Shown piece by piece: positions 25,451 through 33,151 of a stretch of DNA of 64,000 nt (its first letter is position 1; each line of letters opens with the position of its first letter). This DNA comes from Flavobacterium croceum DSM 17960 (lineage in GTDB: Bacteria > Bacteroidota > Bacteroidia > Flavobacteriales > Flavobacteriaceae), in assembly GCF_002917885.1 (NCBI RefSeq), contig NZ_PQNY01000013.1, forward strand, positions 1 to 64,000. Reading direction: 5' to 3'. A program made the translations under genes and the position numbers. The notes under the pieces are model-generated. The model was given only the letters and a program-made list of their open reading frames with translations, was not told the origin of the DNA and made no database searches.

Positions 25451-25915
25451 ATGAAACAAAATAATGTAGAAGAAATTACCCAGTATATTCAGGCATTAGA
25501 ACCCGATAGAAAACAAGCTTTTGAAAAGCTTAGAAATCTATGTGTAGAGAATTTACCACAAGGGTTTGAAGAAGGCTTTACCTACAATATGTTAGCCTAT
25601 TTTGTTCCAAAATCTATGTACCCAGCAGGTTATCATTGCGATAGTTCTTTGCCATTACCTTTTATTAATATAGCTTCACAAAAAAACTTTATAGCGCTTT
25701 ATCATATGGGGTTGTACGCTAATGAAGATATTAAAAATTGGTTTGAAACAGAATATCCAAAACATTCCAAATATAAATTGGATATGGGTAAAAGTTGTAT
25801 TCGTTTTAAAAAAATGGACGATATTCCATATACTTTGATAGCCGAATTACTTACAAAATTCACCGTTGAAAGTTGGATAACTACTTATGAATCAAATTTT
25901 CGAAATACAAAATAA
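25451..25915 (+). CDS. DUF1801 / YdhG-like protein
   Basis: This 154-residue soluble protein resembles DUF1801 proteins, an alpha/beta fold of unknown function ('EITQYIQALEPDRKQAFEKL', 'GFEEGFTYNMLAYFVP', 'ALYHMGLY', 'GKSCIRFKKMDDIP'). No catalytic residues are evident. It is followed after 2 bases by the Crp/Fnr-type regulator, so the two are probably cotranscribed. A link to the sulfur module is possible but otherwise unsupported. Confidence 0.7.
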   Translation: MKQNNVEEITQYIQALEPDRKQAFEKLRNLCVENLPQGFEEGFTYNMLAYFVPKSMYPAGYHCDSSLPLPFINIASQKNFIALYHMGLYANEDIKNWFETEYPKHSKYKLDMGKSCIRFKKMDDIPYTLIAELLTKFTVESWITTYESNFRNTK

Positions 25916-25917
25916 GT

Positions 25918-26559
25918 ATGAATATTAAAGAAATTTTACAAGAAAGTTACGGTCATATTTTTGAAGAAAAATTAATTGATGAAATAGCTCATGTATCATT
26001 ATTAAGAGATTTTGAAGAAGGAGATGTGCTTATCGATTTTGGCGATTACATAAAAAAAATGCCAATTTTGGTTCATGGTGCTATTAAAATATTACGAGAA
26101 GATTTTGATGAAGGTGAATTACTTTTATATTTTATAGAAAAAGGGGATACTTGTGCTATGTCTATGGCTTGCTGTATGGGTGATAAGCGCAGCGAAATTC
26201 GTGCGGTTGCAGAGACCAGTGGTCAAGTAGTAATGATACCCGTGAGCAATATAGAAGAGTGGATGGGTAAATACAAAAGTTGGCGCAATTATGTATTTAA
26301 TAGCTATAATAATAGGTTAAAAGAAATGCTTTCTGCTATAGATAGTCTTGCATTTTTGAATATGGACGATAGATTACTTAATTATTTGTATGATAAAGCA
26401 AAAATAAATAAGAGTAATCAAATTCAAAGTACGCATCAAGAAATTGCTTACGACTTGCACACCTCTAGAGTTGTTGTTTCTAGATTACTCAAGGCATTGG
26501 AAAACGACGGTAAAATTAGACTCCACAGAGCATCAATCGAATTGCTAAACCGTAAGTAA
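25918..26559 (+). CDS. Crp/Fnr-family regulator with a Cys cluster
   Basis: The 213-residue protein has a cyclic-nucleotide-binding-type beta-roll (about 1-115), a dimerisation helix and a C-terminal winged helix ('STHQEIAYDLHTSRVVVSRLLKALE'). The beta-roll contains 'GDTCAMSMACCMGDK' with Cys79, Cys85 and Cys86. No FNR-type N-terminal Fe-S cysteines are present, and the cAMP-contact residues of CRP are not obvious. It stands directly before a sulfite/sulfonate exporter and CstB-like enzymes. I infer that it controls them and may sense reactive sulfur through these Cys residues, taking the place of CstR or BigR in other bacteria. Confidence 0.82.
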   Translation: MNIKEILQESYGHIFEEKLIDEIAHVSLLRDFEEGDVLIDFGDYIKKMPILVHGAIKILREDFDEGELLLYFIEKGDTCAMSMACCMGDKRSEIRAVAETSGQVVMIPVSNIEEWMGKYKSWRNYVFNSYNNRLKEMLSAIDSLAFLNMDDRLLNYLYDKAKINKSNQIQSTHQEIAYDLHTSRVVVSRLLKALENDGKIRLHRASIELLNRK

Positions 26560-26615
26560 CAAATATTACAAATATTATTGCTCAGTACGGTTATTTTTAC
26601 CTCAAATATAGGTGT

Positions 26616-27413
26616 ATGTATACAACGCAAATAATAGGCTATTTACTAGCAGTATTTATAGGTATAAGTCTTGGGCTTTTAGGAAGTGGAGGTTCTATAT
26701 TATCGGTGCCTATTTTTGTATATGTGTTTAAAATAGAACCAGTTTTGGCTACAACATATTCATTGTTTGTAGTTGGAATTACCGCTTTGTTTGCTGGCAT
26801 TCAAAAAGCCTTGCAAAAATTGGTAGATTTTAACAAAGTAGTTTTATTTGGTATTCCAACAATAGCAAGTGTATTGTTTACTCGAAAAATTATCGTAGCA
26901 CATATTCCTAAATATATTACGATATACCCAGAATATAGTGTATCAAAATCAATGCTAATTATGCTTGTATTTGCTGTAGTTATGTTTTTTGCAGCATTGC
27001 AAATGATACGTCCTTTACAAATCACAAAAGAAAAAGAAACTCAATCATCATACGTACTCATAATTTTTTATGGTTTATTAATTGGTGCGATAGCTGGCTT
27101 TGTAGGAGCTGGTGGCGGGTTTCTTATTATTCCGGCGTTGTTATTACTTGCCAAAACACCCATGAAAATAGCTGTAGGCACATCGCTATTTATTGTTGCT
27201 CTACAATCACTTATGGGTTTTTTAGGAGATGTTTCGTCTTCGAATATCGATTGGAAATTATTACTTCAGTTTACCTCTTTTGCTTTTTTTGGGGTGTTTA
27301 TTGGGAATAAATTATCTTACAAAATCCCTGCAAATACCTTAAAAGTTTACTTTGGTTATTTTATTATAGTAATGGCTATATTTATAGTTTTTAAAGAGGT
27401 TGTTCTTGCTTAA
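26616..27413 (+). CDS. TSUP/TauE-SafE family anion exporter
   Basis: The 265-residue membrane protein has about eight helices in two halves and the family motifs 'GISLGLLGSGGSILSVPIFVYV' (shortened: GSGGSILSVP) and 'GFVGAGGGFLIIPALL' with 'GTSLFIVALQS'. TSUP proteins move sulfite, sulfoacetate, thiosulfate or similar anions. In staphylococcal cst operons a TauE protein accompanies CstB, and the same pairing is seen here. It starts 56 bases after the Crp/Fnr gene and 89 bases before the first CstB-like gene. Sulfite or thiosulfate export is the likely job. Confidence 0.87.
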   Translation: MYTTQIIGYLLAVFIGISLGLLGSGGSILSVPIFVYVFKIEPVLATTYSLFVVGITALFAGIQKALQKLVDFNKVVLFGIPTIASVLFTRKIIVAHIPKYITIYPEYSVSKSMLIMLVFAVVMFFAALQMIRPLQITKEKETQSSYVLIIFYGLLIGAIAGFVGAGGGFLIIPALLLLAKTPMKIAVGTSLFIVALQSLMGFLGDVSSSNIDWKLLLQFTSFAFFGVFIGNKLSYKIPANTLKVYFGYFIIVMAIFIVFKEVVLA

Positions 27414-27502
27414 ATAATTGATTTTTAGTAGTTTTTAAAACTTGATATTTGTCATGTTAATAGAACTTTCAAGATGTTAATTTTGAAAAAAATACGATCA
27501 TT

Positions 27503-28927
27503 ATGAAAATAGAACAAATATACACAGGATGTATTGCTGAAGCAGCTTATTATATAGTTTCTGAAGGAGAAGCAACCATTGTAGATCCGTTACGAGAAAC
27601 CCAACCTTATATAGAAAGATTACAACGAGATAATGTAAAGCTCAAATACATCTTTGAAACTCATTTTCATGCCGATTTTGTTTCAGGTCATGTCGATTTA
27701 GCCAAACAAACAGGCGCAACTATAGTATATGGGCCTACAACCATGAAAACAGGTTTTGAAATGTATGTTGGCACAGATGAAGAAATTTTTGAATTAGGTT
27801 CATCAAAAATAAAATTAATACACACACCAGGGCACACGTTGGAAAGTTCTTGTTTTTTATTAATTAATGAAAAAGGTATAGAAGAAGGTATCATTACAGG
27901 AGATACTTTATTTATAGGTGATGTTGGCCGACCCGATTTAGCCCAACATGTAATCGCAGATTTAACGCAAGATAAGTTGGCAAGATTACTCTATCATTCT
28001 TTGAGAAATAAATTAATGCCACTTTCAGATGATTTAATTGTATATCCTAATCATGGAGCAGGTAGTGCTTGTGGTAAAAACATGAGTAAAGAAACTACCG
28101 ATACACTTGGCAATCAAAAGAAAACCAATTACGCCTTAAATCCAAATTTGAGCGAAGATGATTTTGTACTAGCCTTGCTTACAGGTTTAACAATGCCACC
28201 ACAATATTTTCCTAAAAATGTTTTAATGAATATCAATGGTTACGAAAGTTTAGATACCATAATGCACCGTGCACACAAACCTTACGATGCTAAATCTTTT
28301 GAAATTGTTGCCAATGAAACTAGAGCATTAATTTTAGACACCCGAAGAGCAGAAGAATTTGCCAAAGGTTTTATACCTAATAGTATTAATATTGGGTTAG
28401 AAGGAAATTTTGCCTCTTGGGTAGGCGAACTTATTTTTGATCTTAATCAAAAAATTCTCATTGTTGCCGAAGATAATAGTAAAGTAGACGAGGCTATTAT
28501 CCGTCTTTCTAGAGTAGGCTACGACCACGCTATTGGGTATTTAGACGGTGGATTCAAATCTTGGAAAAATAGTGATCGCGAAATAGATAGAGTACAAAGA
28601 ATTACTGCTCAAGAACTCGAAAGAAAATATAAAACAGAGCCTAATTTAAAATTAATCGATGTTCGAAAATCTAGCGAGTACGAATCTGAGCATATAGAAG
28701 GATCGCTTAATATTCCACTAAATGTACTTTCAAGTCGCTTATCAGAATTATCAAAAACAGAGCCTTTTATAGTATATTGTTTAGGAGGCTATCGTAGCAT
28801 GATAGCAGCATCTATATTAAAACAAAAAGGATTTGATAATTTTGTAGATGTAGAAGGCGGTTTCAATGAAATAAAAAAAACAGCTCTACCAAAATCAGAT
28901 TATGTTTGCCCTACAACATTGTTATAA
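27503..28927 (+). CDS. CstB-like persulfide dioxygenase / rhodanese fusion (copy 1)
   Basis: The 474-residue protein has three domains, as in Staphylococcus aureus CstB. First is a metallo-beta-lactamase-fold persulfide dioxygenase with 'THFHADFVSGH' (H54, H56, D58), 'HTPGHT' and 'GDTLFIGDVGRPDL', and C190 in 'GSACGKN'. Next is a pseudo-rhodanese (about 255-355) with no Cys at the active loop. Last is an active rhodanese with C426 in 'YCLGGYRS'. Such enzymes oxidise low-molecular-weight persulfides to thiosulfate or sulfite using non-heme Fe. It follows the TSUP exporter, and a second copy lies 123 bases downstream. Confidence 0.88.
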   Translation: MKIEQIYTGCIAEAAYYIVSEGEATIVDPLRETQPYIERLQRDNVKLKYIFETHFHADFVSGHVDLAKQTGATIVYGPTTMKTGFEMYVGTDEEIFELGSSKIKLIHTPGHTLESSCFLLINEKGIEEGIITGDTLFIGDVGRPDLAQHVIADLTQDKLARLLYHSLRNKLMPLSDDLIVYPNHGAGSACGKNMSKETTDTLGNQKKTNYALNPNLSEDDFVLALLTGLTMPPQYFPKNVLMNINGYESLDTIMHRAHKPYDAKSFEIVANETRALILDTRRAEEFAKGFIPNSINIGLEGNFASWVGELIFDLNQKILIVAEDNSKVDEAIIRLSRVGYDHAIGYLDGGFKSWKNSDREIDRVQRITAQELERKYKTEPNLKLIDVRKSSEYESEHIEGSLNIPLNVLSSRLSELSKTEPFIVYCLGGYRSMIAASILKQKGFDNFVDVEGGFNEIKKTALPKSDYVCPTTLL

Positions 28928-28953
28928 TTAGGTAATCCGTTTTATAAAATTCT

Positions 28954-28976
28954 TAAAGCATCTTTCGAGATGCTTT
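28954..28976 (+). terminator. terminator-like hairpin after CstB copy 1
   Basis: A 9-bp stem (AAAGCATCT / AGATGCTTT) closes on a TTCG tetraloop and runs into a short T-tract broken by C. It likely attenuates readthrough into the second copy. Confidence 0.7.
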
Positions 28977-28980
28977 TCTA

Positions 28981-28999
28981 TTTGTTAAAATGTAACAAA
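28981..28999. promoter_or_regulatory. dyad TTTGTTA-N5-TAACAAA before CstB copy 2
   Basis: Perfect 7-base arms flank a 5-base spacer. The core TGTTA-N5-TAACA is the same spacing as the inner dyad upstream of the RND operon at 40366. It is a candidate dimer-binding site, possibly for the Crp/Fnr protein at 25918. Confidence 0.45.
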
Positions 29000-29050
29000 C
29001 GTTGCTTACTATATTGTAAAAACTGACTACTTTTACTTAAAATTTTAAAC

Positions 29051-30457
29051 ATGGTTATAGAACAAATATATACAGGTTGTTTAGCTCAGGGTGCTTATTA
29101 TATAGAATCGAATGGAGAAGTTGCAATAATAGATCCGTTGCGAGAGGTACAACCTTATTTAGATAAAGTAAAACAAAATAATGCTACAATAAAATATATT
29201 TTTGAAACTCATTTTCATGCCGATTTTGTTAGCGGACATGTTTCTTTGGCGCATAAAACAGGAGCTAAAATTATATATGGGCCTACGGCTAAACCGAGCT
29301 TTGAATCGTACATAGCCAAAGATAACGAGGTTTTTACCTTAGGAGATATTACAATAACCTGCCTACATACTCCCGGACATACTATGGAGAGTTCTTGTTA
29401 TTTATTAAAAGACAAAACAGGTAAAAATTACGCTTTATTTAGTGGAGACACCTTATTTTTAGGCGATGTTGGTCGCCCAGATTTGGCTCAAAAAGCGGCA
29501 AATATGACTCAAGAAGAATTAGCAGGTCTTTTATACGATAGTCTTCGTAATAAAATTATGCCATTAGAAGACGATGTTATTGTTTATCCAGCACATGGAG
29601 CAGGTAGCGCATGTGGTAAAAATTTAAGCAAAGAGACCGTTGGTACTTTGGGAGAACAAAAAAATACCAACTATGCTCTAAGAACCGATATGACTAAAGA
29701 TGAGTTTATAAAAGAAGTAACCGATGGTTTATTACCACCACCCGCTTATTTCCCTATGAATGTGCAACTCAATAAGCAAGGTTATGATGATGTGTATACT
29801 ATTGTAGAAAAAGCATCAGCATTCAACTCAGATGATTTTGAGAATATAGCCAACGAAACAAATGCGCTTATTTTGGACGTTAGACACCAAGATGAATTTG
29901 AAGAAGGACATATTCCAAACTCAATTTTTATTGGTCTTTCTGGCGGATTTGCTCCTTGGGTGGGTGCGCTTATTTTAGATTATAAACAACCAATACTATT
30001 AGTTACACCAAAAGGTAAAGAAGAAGAAACCATTATTCGTTTGTCGCGAGTAGGTTATGATAACACAATAGGTTACCTTGATGGAGGTTTTGAAACTTGG
30101 AAAAAATCGGGTAAAGAATATGATACCATAACTTCTGTAACCGCTACTCAATTGGCTCAAAAATGGCATGAAAACCCGTTAGTATTTGATGTGAGAAAAC
30201 CAGGTGAGTATCAATCGGAGCACATTGAAAATGTTTCTTCTACACCTTTGGATTTTATAAACGATTTTGTTGCAGAATTTCCAAAAGAAAAACCATTTTA
30301 TTTGCATTGTGCAGGAGGTTATCGCTCTATGATAGCGGCATCAATATTAAAATCTAGAGGATATCACAATGTTATAAATGTACTAGGAGGTTTCTCGGCA
30401 TTAAAACAAACCGAAATACCTGTTACAAATTATGTATGTCCATCTACTTTAAAATAA
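29051..30457 (+). CDS. CstB-like persulfide dioxygenase / rhodanese fusion (copy 2)
   Basis: This 468-residue paralogue of the preceding gene has the same order of domains: 'THFHADFVSGH', 'HTPGHTMESS', 'GDTLFLGDVGRPDL' and C188 in 'GSACGKN', then a Cys-less pseudo-rhodanese ('LILDVRHQDEF' to 'GGFETWKK'), then an active rhodanese with C420 in 'HCAGGYRS'. The two copies align along their whole length with many identical blocks, which suggests an old tandem duplication. Downstream are DUF2892-like, thioredoxin and DUF6132-like genes in tight order. The copies may differ in substrate or expression. Confidence 0.88.
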   Translation: MVIEQIYTGCLAQGAYYIESNGEVAIIDPLREVQPYLDKVKQNNATIKYIFETHFHADFVSGHVSLAHKTGAKIIYGPTAKPSFESYIAKDNEVFTLGDITITCLHTPGHTMESSCYLLKDKTGKNYALFSGDTLFLGDVGRPDLAQKAANMTQEELAGLLYDSLRNKIMPLEDDVIVYPAHGAGSACGKNLSKETVGTLGEQKNTNYALRTDMTKDEFIKEVTDGLLPPPAYFPMNVQLNKQGYDDVYTIVEKASAFNSDDFENIANETNALILDVRHQDEFEEGHIPNSIFIGLSGGFAPWVGALILDYKQPILLVTPKGKEEETIIRLSRVGYDNTIGYLDGGFETWKKSGKEYDTITSVTATQLAQKWHENPLVFDVRKPGEYQSEHIENVSSTPLDFINDFVAEFPKEKPFYLHCAGGYRSMIAASILKSRGYHNVINVLGGFSALKQTEIPVTNYVCPSTLK

Positions 30458-30467
30458 TCTAATTATT

Positions 30468-30674
30468 ATGAAAACAATTTTATTTTCCAATTGGCATATC
30501 ATGCGTATCATTCGCTTAGCCTTTGCCATTTTTTTGTTTTTTCAGGCTTATACTACCCACGAATGGTTTTTTATTGTGTTTGGTTTGTTTTTCTTGTTTC
30601 AAGCATTATTTAATGTAGGATGTAGTACAAATTCATGTGGTGTAAATTATAAACAAAAAGAAAATGAAAAGTAG
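30468..30674 (+). CDS. small membrane protein, DUF2892/YgaP-tail-like, with GC-x4-C motif
   Basis: This 68-residue protein has two hydrophobic helices (about 12-26 and 31-47). It resembles the DUF2892 membrane part of YgaP, a membrane rhodanese. After the second helix comes 'GCSTNSCGVNY', a Cys pair spaced by four residues, and a Lys-rich tail. It starts 10 bases after CstB copy 2 and overlaps the thioredoxin gene by 11 bases. The Cys pair facing thioredoxin suggests a thiol or sulfane-sulfur relay, which is inference. Confidence 0.65.
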   Translation: MKTILFSNWHIMRIIRLAFAIFLFFQAYTTHEWFFIVFGLFFLFQALFNVGCSTNSCGVNYKQKENEK

Positions 30675-30966
30675 TTTTGGCGATTTAATAAATTCAGAAA
30701 AACCTGTATTGATTGATTTTTTTGCAACTTGGTGTGGCCCTTGTCAAATGTTAGGACCTATACTTAAACAAGTAAAAGATAGTTTAGGCGATAGAATAAC
30801 AATACTTAAAATTGATGTAGATCAAAACCAAGAGATAGCTTCGAGTTACCAAGTACGCGGTGTGCCTACTATGATGCTCTTTCAAAATGGTCAAATGTTG
30901 TGTAGACAATCGGGTGTTTTATCAAAAGAAGATATTATTCAAGTAATAGTAGACAAATCAATATAA
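30664..30966 (+). CDS. thioredoxin-family protein
   Basis: This 100-residue, single-domain cytoplasmic thioredoxin has the classic active site 'FATWCGPC' (C24, C27) and the cis-Pro loop 'RGVPTMMLF'. No signal peptide is present. It overlaps the previous small gene by 11 bases, and the next small gene begins right after its stop. Its place in the sulfur module suggests that it releases sulfide from persulfidated proteins or reduces the partner Cys pairs rather than acting as the general thioredoxin. Confidence 0.88.
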   Translation: MKSSFGDLINSEKPVLIDFFATWCGPCQMLGPILKQVKDSLGDRITILKIDVDQNQEIASSYQVRGVPTMMLFQNGQMLCRQSGVLSKEDIIQVIVDKSI

Positions 30967-31170
30967 ATGAAATACATTTCAAAAAATATTATTTTAGCTT
31001 TTGTAGGAATATTTGTAGGTGCTTTATGCGGTTACTTGTATTATAAATATGTTGGATGCGCCTCGGGTACATGTGCTATTACTTCAAAACCAGTAAATAG
31101 TACACTTTATGGTGCATTAATGGGTGGATTGTTATTTAGTTTGTTTTCTGATAATAAAAATAAAAAATAG
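30967..31170 (+). CDS. small membrane protein, DUF6132-like, with GC-x4-C motif
   Basis: This 67-residue protein has two glycine-rich helices (about 9-27 and 46-60) with a loop between them that contains 'GCASGTCAITSKP', another GC-x4-C pair. From memory it fits DUF6132, a Bacteroidota family. The start codon follows the thioredoxin stop directly. It is the last gene of the sulfur module; the next gene has its own promoter. Function unknown; a partner of thioredoxin is plausible. Confidence 0.65.
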   Translation: MKYISKNIILAFVGIFVGALCGYLYYKYVGCASGTCAITSKPVNSTLYGALMGGLLFSLFSDNKNKK

Positions 31171-31187
31171 AGTAATCTATTTTTTTG

Positions 31188-31195
31188 TATATTTG
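31188..31195 (+). promoter_or_regulatory. -7 box (TATATTTG) of the TetR/ABC export operon
   Basis: A full TAnnTTTG match ending 29 bases before the ATG at 31225. The TetR-type operator begins two bases downstream, over the expected transcription start. Confidence 0.6.
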
Positions 31196-31196
31196 C

Positions 31197-31210
31197 TAAC
31201 CAAATGGTTA
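31197..31210. promoter_or_regulatory. TetR-type operator TAACCAAATGGTTA
   Basis: Perfect 6-base arms (TAACCA / TGGTTA) surround AA. The site covers the probable transcription start, directly after the -7 box and before the tetR-like gene, which fits autorepression. Confidence 0.65.
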
Positions 31211-31224
31211 AACTAAAAAGTTAA

Positions 31225-31821
31225 ATGACAACCGAAGAAAAAATTTTTCAAGCCGCTCAAAAAATATTTGAAAAAAAAGGATACGCAGGTGCTAGAATGC
31301 AAGAAATTGCCAATGAAGCGGGAATAAATAAAGCAATGTTACATTATTTTTTTAGAAGTAAAGAACAGTTATTTGAAGCCGTTTTTTTGAACGCATTCTA
31401 TAAAATAGCTCCAAAAATGAATATAATATTCATGTCTGAAATGTCTCTTTTTGATAAAATTCGAAGTTTTACAGATGAATACATATCGTTTATAGTTCAC
31501 AATCAATATTTGCCGGCTTTTATTATACAAGAAATGAATAACAACCCCGATTTTGTTCAAAAAGTACTTCAAAATGAAAATGCTCCTAAGCCTACAGTAT
31601 TATTTAAACAAATAGAAACCGAAATTGCTCAAGGAATTATTAAGCCTATAAATCCGAAACAATTACTATTAAATATTTTTTCAATGACTGTTTTTCCGTT
31701 TGCAGCCCCTATGTTGGTTAAGGGCTTGTTACAAATTTCTCAAGAAGAATTTAATACGCTTATGCACGAACGAAAAACACTTATTGCCGAACAAATTATA
31801 AATGCAATTAAAAATGAATAA
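31225..31821 (+). CDS. TetR/AcrR-family regulator
   Basis: The 198-residue protein has the TetR N-terminal HTH ('IFEKKGYAGARMQEIANEAG', then 'NKAMLHYFFRSKEQLFEAVF') and a variable helical ligand-binding part. It heads an operon with a TolC protein, an adaptor, two ABC ATPases and two ABC-2 permeases, overlapping the TolC gene by 8 bases. The arrangement parallels cecR (ybiH)-ybhGFSR of E. coli. It probably represses its own operon through the dyad at 31197 and is released by an exported compound. Confidence 0.88.
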   Translation: MTTEEKIFQAAQKIFEKKGYAGARMQEIANEAGINKAMLHYFFRSKEQLFEAVFLNAFYKIAPKMNIIFMSEMSLFDKIRSFTDEYISFIVHNQYLPAFIIQEMNNNPDFVQKVLQNENAPKPTVLFKQIETEIAQGIIKPINPKQLLLNIFSMTVFPFAAPMLVKGLLQISQEEFNTLMHERKTLIAEQIINAIKNE

Positions 31822-33046
31822 AATAGTAGCTTTACTTCTGTTTTTTACTTCAGTAGTATATTCACAAAATATTTCTTTGCTCGAATGTTATCAATTGGCA
31901 GAAAAAAATTATCCATTGGCACAACAAATTTCGTTATTAGACCAAAAAAATAATTTTGATACAAAAGCATTGTCAAAAAATAAGTTACCAAAAATAGATG
32001 TAAATGCTCAAGTTACATATCAGTCGGAAGTAACAATGATGCCTATTTCATTGCCAAATGTATCTATCAGTCCGCTTAATAAAGATCAATATAGAACTAC
32101 GCTAGATGTAACACAATTAATTTACAACGGAGGACTTACAGATGCTAGCATCAAATCAAAAGCAGCACAAACAGCATCACAAAAACAATCTGTGCTTGTA
32201 AACTTGTATCAATTAAAGCCAAAAATAAATCAGTATTATTTTACAGTTTTACTTTATCAAGAAAAAATAGAATTACTCAAAGCAAAACAACAGTTGTTAC
32301 TTTCAAAAATAAAAGAGATAAAAGTAGCCGTAAAAAATGGAGCTGTTTTACCCGCATCTGAACAAGTTTTGGAAGTAGAAAATATAAAAATAGATCAGCA
32401 AATTACAGACTTTCAAACAGAAAAATTAAAGAATATTTCAAATTTATCACAAGTATTGGGTGCAAAAATTGCTGACGATGCAAAGTTTCAATACGAATTT
32501 TCAGAAATAACAAGTACAAGACCTGAATATGAGTATTTTAATTTGAAAAATAAAGAAATTGAGTTGTCCAAACAAGTTTTAGACAAATCTAGATTGCCAA
32601 AAATAAATGCTTTTGCACAATTGGGTTATGGAAATCCAGCTTTAAATATGCTTAAAAATTCATTTGAGAGTTTCTATTATACAGGAATAAAATTAAACTG
32701 GAACCTATTTGATTGGAATAAAATCAAAATTGAAAAACAAAGTCTTCTTATTAATTCTCAAATCATAGAAACTGAAAAAGAAGTCTTTGATTTAAATAAA
32801 AATGCACAACGTAAAGAGACCGAACTCGAAATACAAAAATTAAAGTCTTTTCTTCAACAAGATCAAGATATTATTGCTCTTCGAGAAAAGATACTTAAAA
32901 GCGCCGATGCTCAAATGCGTAATGGAGTAATTACTTCTGCCGATTATTTGGTAGAAGCAACGAATCTTTTTGAAGCAAAAACAAACGAAAAATTACATAA
33001 AGTACAACTTTATTTAGCTCAAGCTAATTATCAAATAATAAAATAA
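31814..33046 (+). CDS. TolC-family outer-membrane efflux protein (ABC operon)
   Basis: The 410-residue protein has a signal peptide (MNKIVALLLFFTSVVYSQ), then the repeated coiled-coil helices and short strands of outer-membrane factors ('SLLECYQLAEKNYPLAQQ', 'YRTTLDVTQLIYNGG', 'KLNWNLFDWNK'). ATG 31814 is preferred over 31802 because it gives the clean signal peptide and the usual overlap with the TetR stop. It would provide the exit duct for the ABC exporter encoded downstream. Confidence 0.85.
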   Translation: MNKIVALLLFFTSVVYSQNISLLECYQLAEKNYPLAQQISLLDQKNNFDTKALSKNKLPKIDVNAQVTYQSEVTMMPISLPNVSISPLNKDQYRTTLDVTQLIYNGGLTDASIKSKAAQTASQKQSVLVNLYQLKPKINQYYFTVLLYQEKIELLKAKQQLLLSKIKEIKVAVKNGAVLPASEQVLEVENIKIDQQITDFQTEKLKNISNLSQVLGAKIADDAKFQYEFSEITSTRPEYEYFNLKNKEIELSKQVLDKSRLPKINAFAQLGYGNPALNMLKNSFESFYYTGIKLNWNLFDWNKIKIEKQSLLINSQIIETEKEVFDLNKNAQRKETELEIQKLKSFLQQDQDIIALREKILKSADAQMRNGVITSADYLVEATNLFEAKTNEKLHKVQLYLAQANYQIIK

Positions 33047-33054
33047 ATACATAT

Positions 33055-33124
33055 CTATGAAATCGCCATTATCAACAAGTTTGTGTAAGCAAACACCTAT
33101 GATTAAAAAGGCGATACCATAGGT
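33055..33124 (+). ncRNA. structured intergenic RNA element inside the ABC export operon
   Basis: Bases 33055-33067 pair with 33110-33122 in 11 of 13 positions. Inside this, GTTTGT (33079-33084) pairs with GCAAAC (33089-33094) across GTAA, a GNRA-type tetraloop. An alternative hairpin, ACCTATG (33095) with CATAGGT (33118), competes for the 3' arm. The layout suggests a cis-acting RNA that tunes expression of the adaptor and ABC genes. A 21-codon frame (33058-33123) lies within it. Confidence 0.4.
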
Positions 33125-33151
33125 TACCATTAAAAAATAAAATTTAAACAT

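Noticed and set aside
33058-33123. 21-codon frame between the TolC and adaptor genes as a protein gene
   Set aside because: Its bases are better explained by the pairing of the RNA element. There is no ribosome-binding context or recognisable sequence. It is mentioned only as a possible leader peptide.
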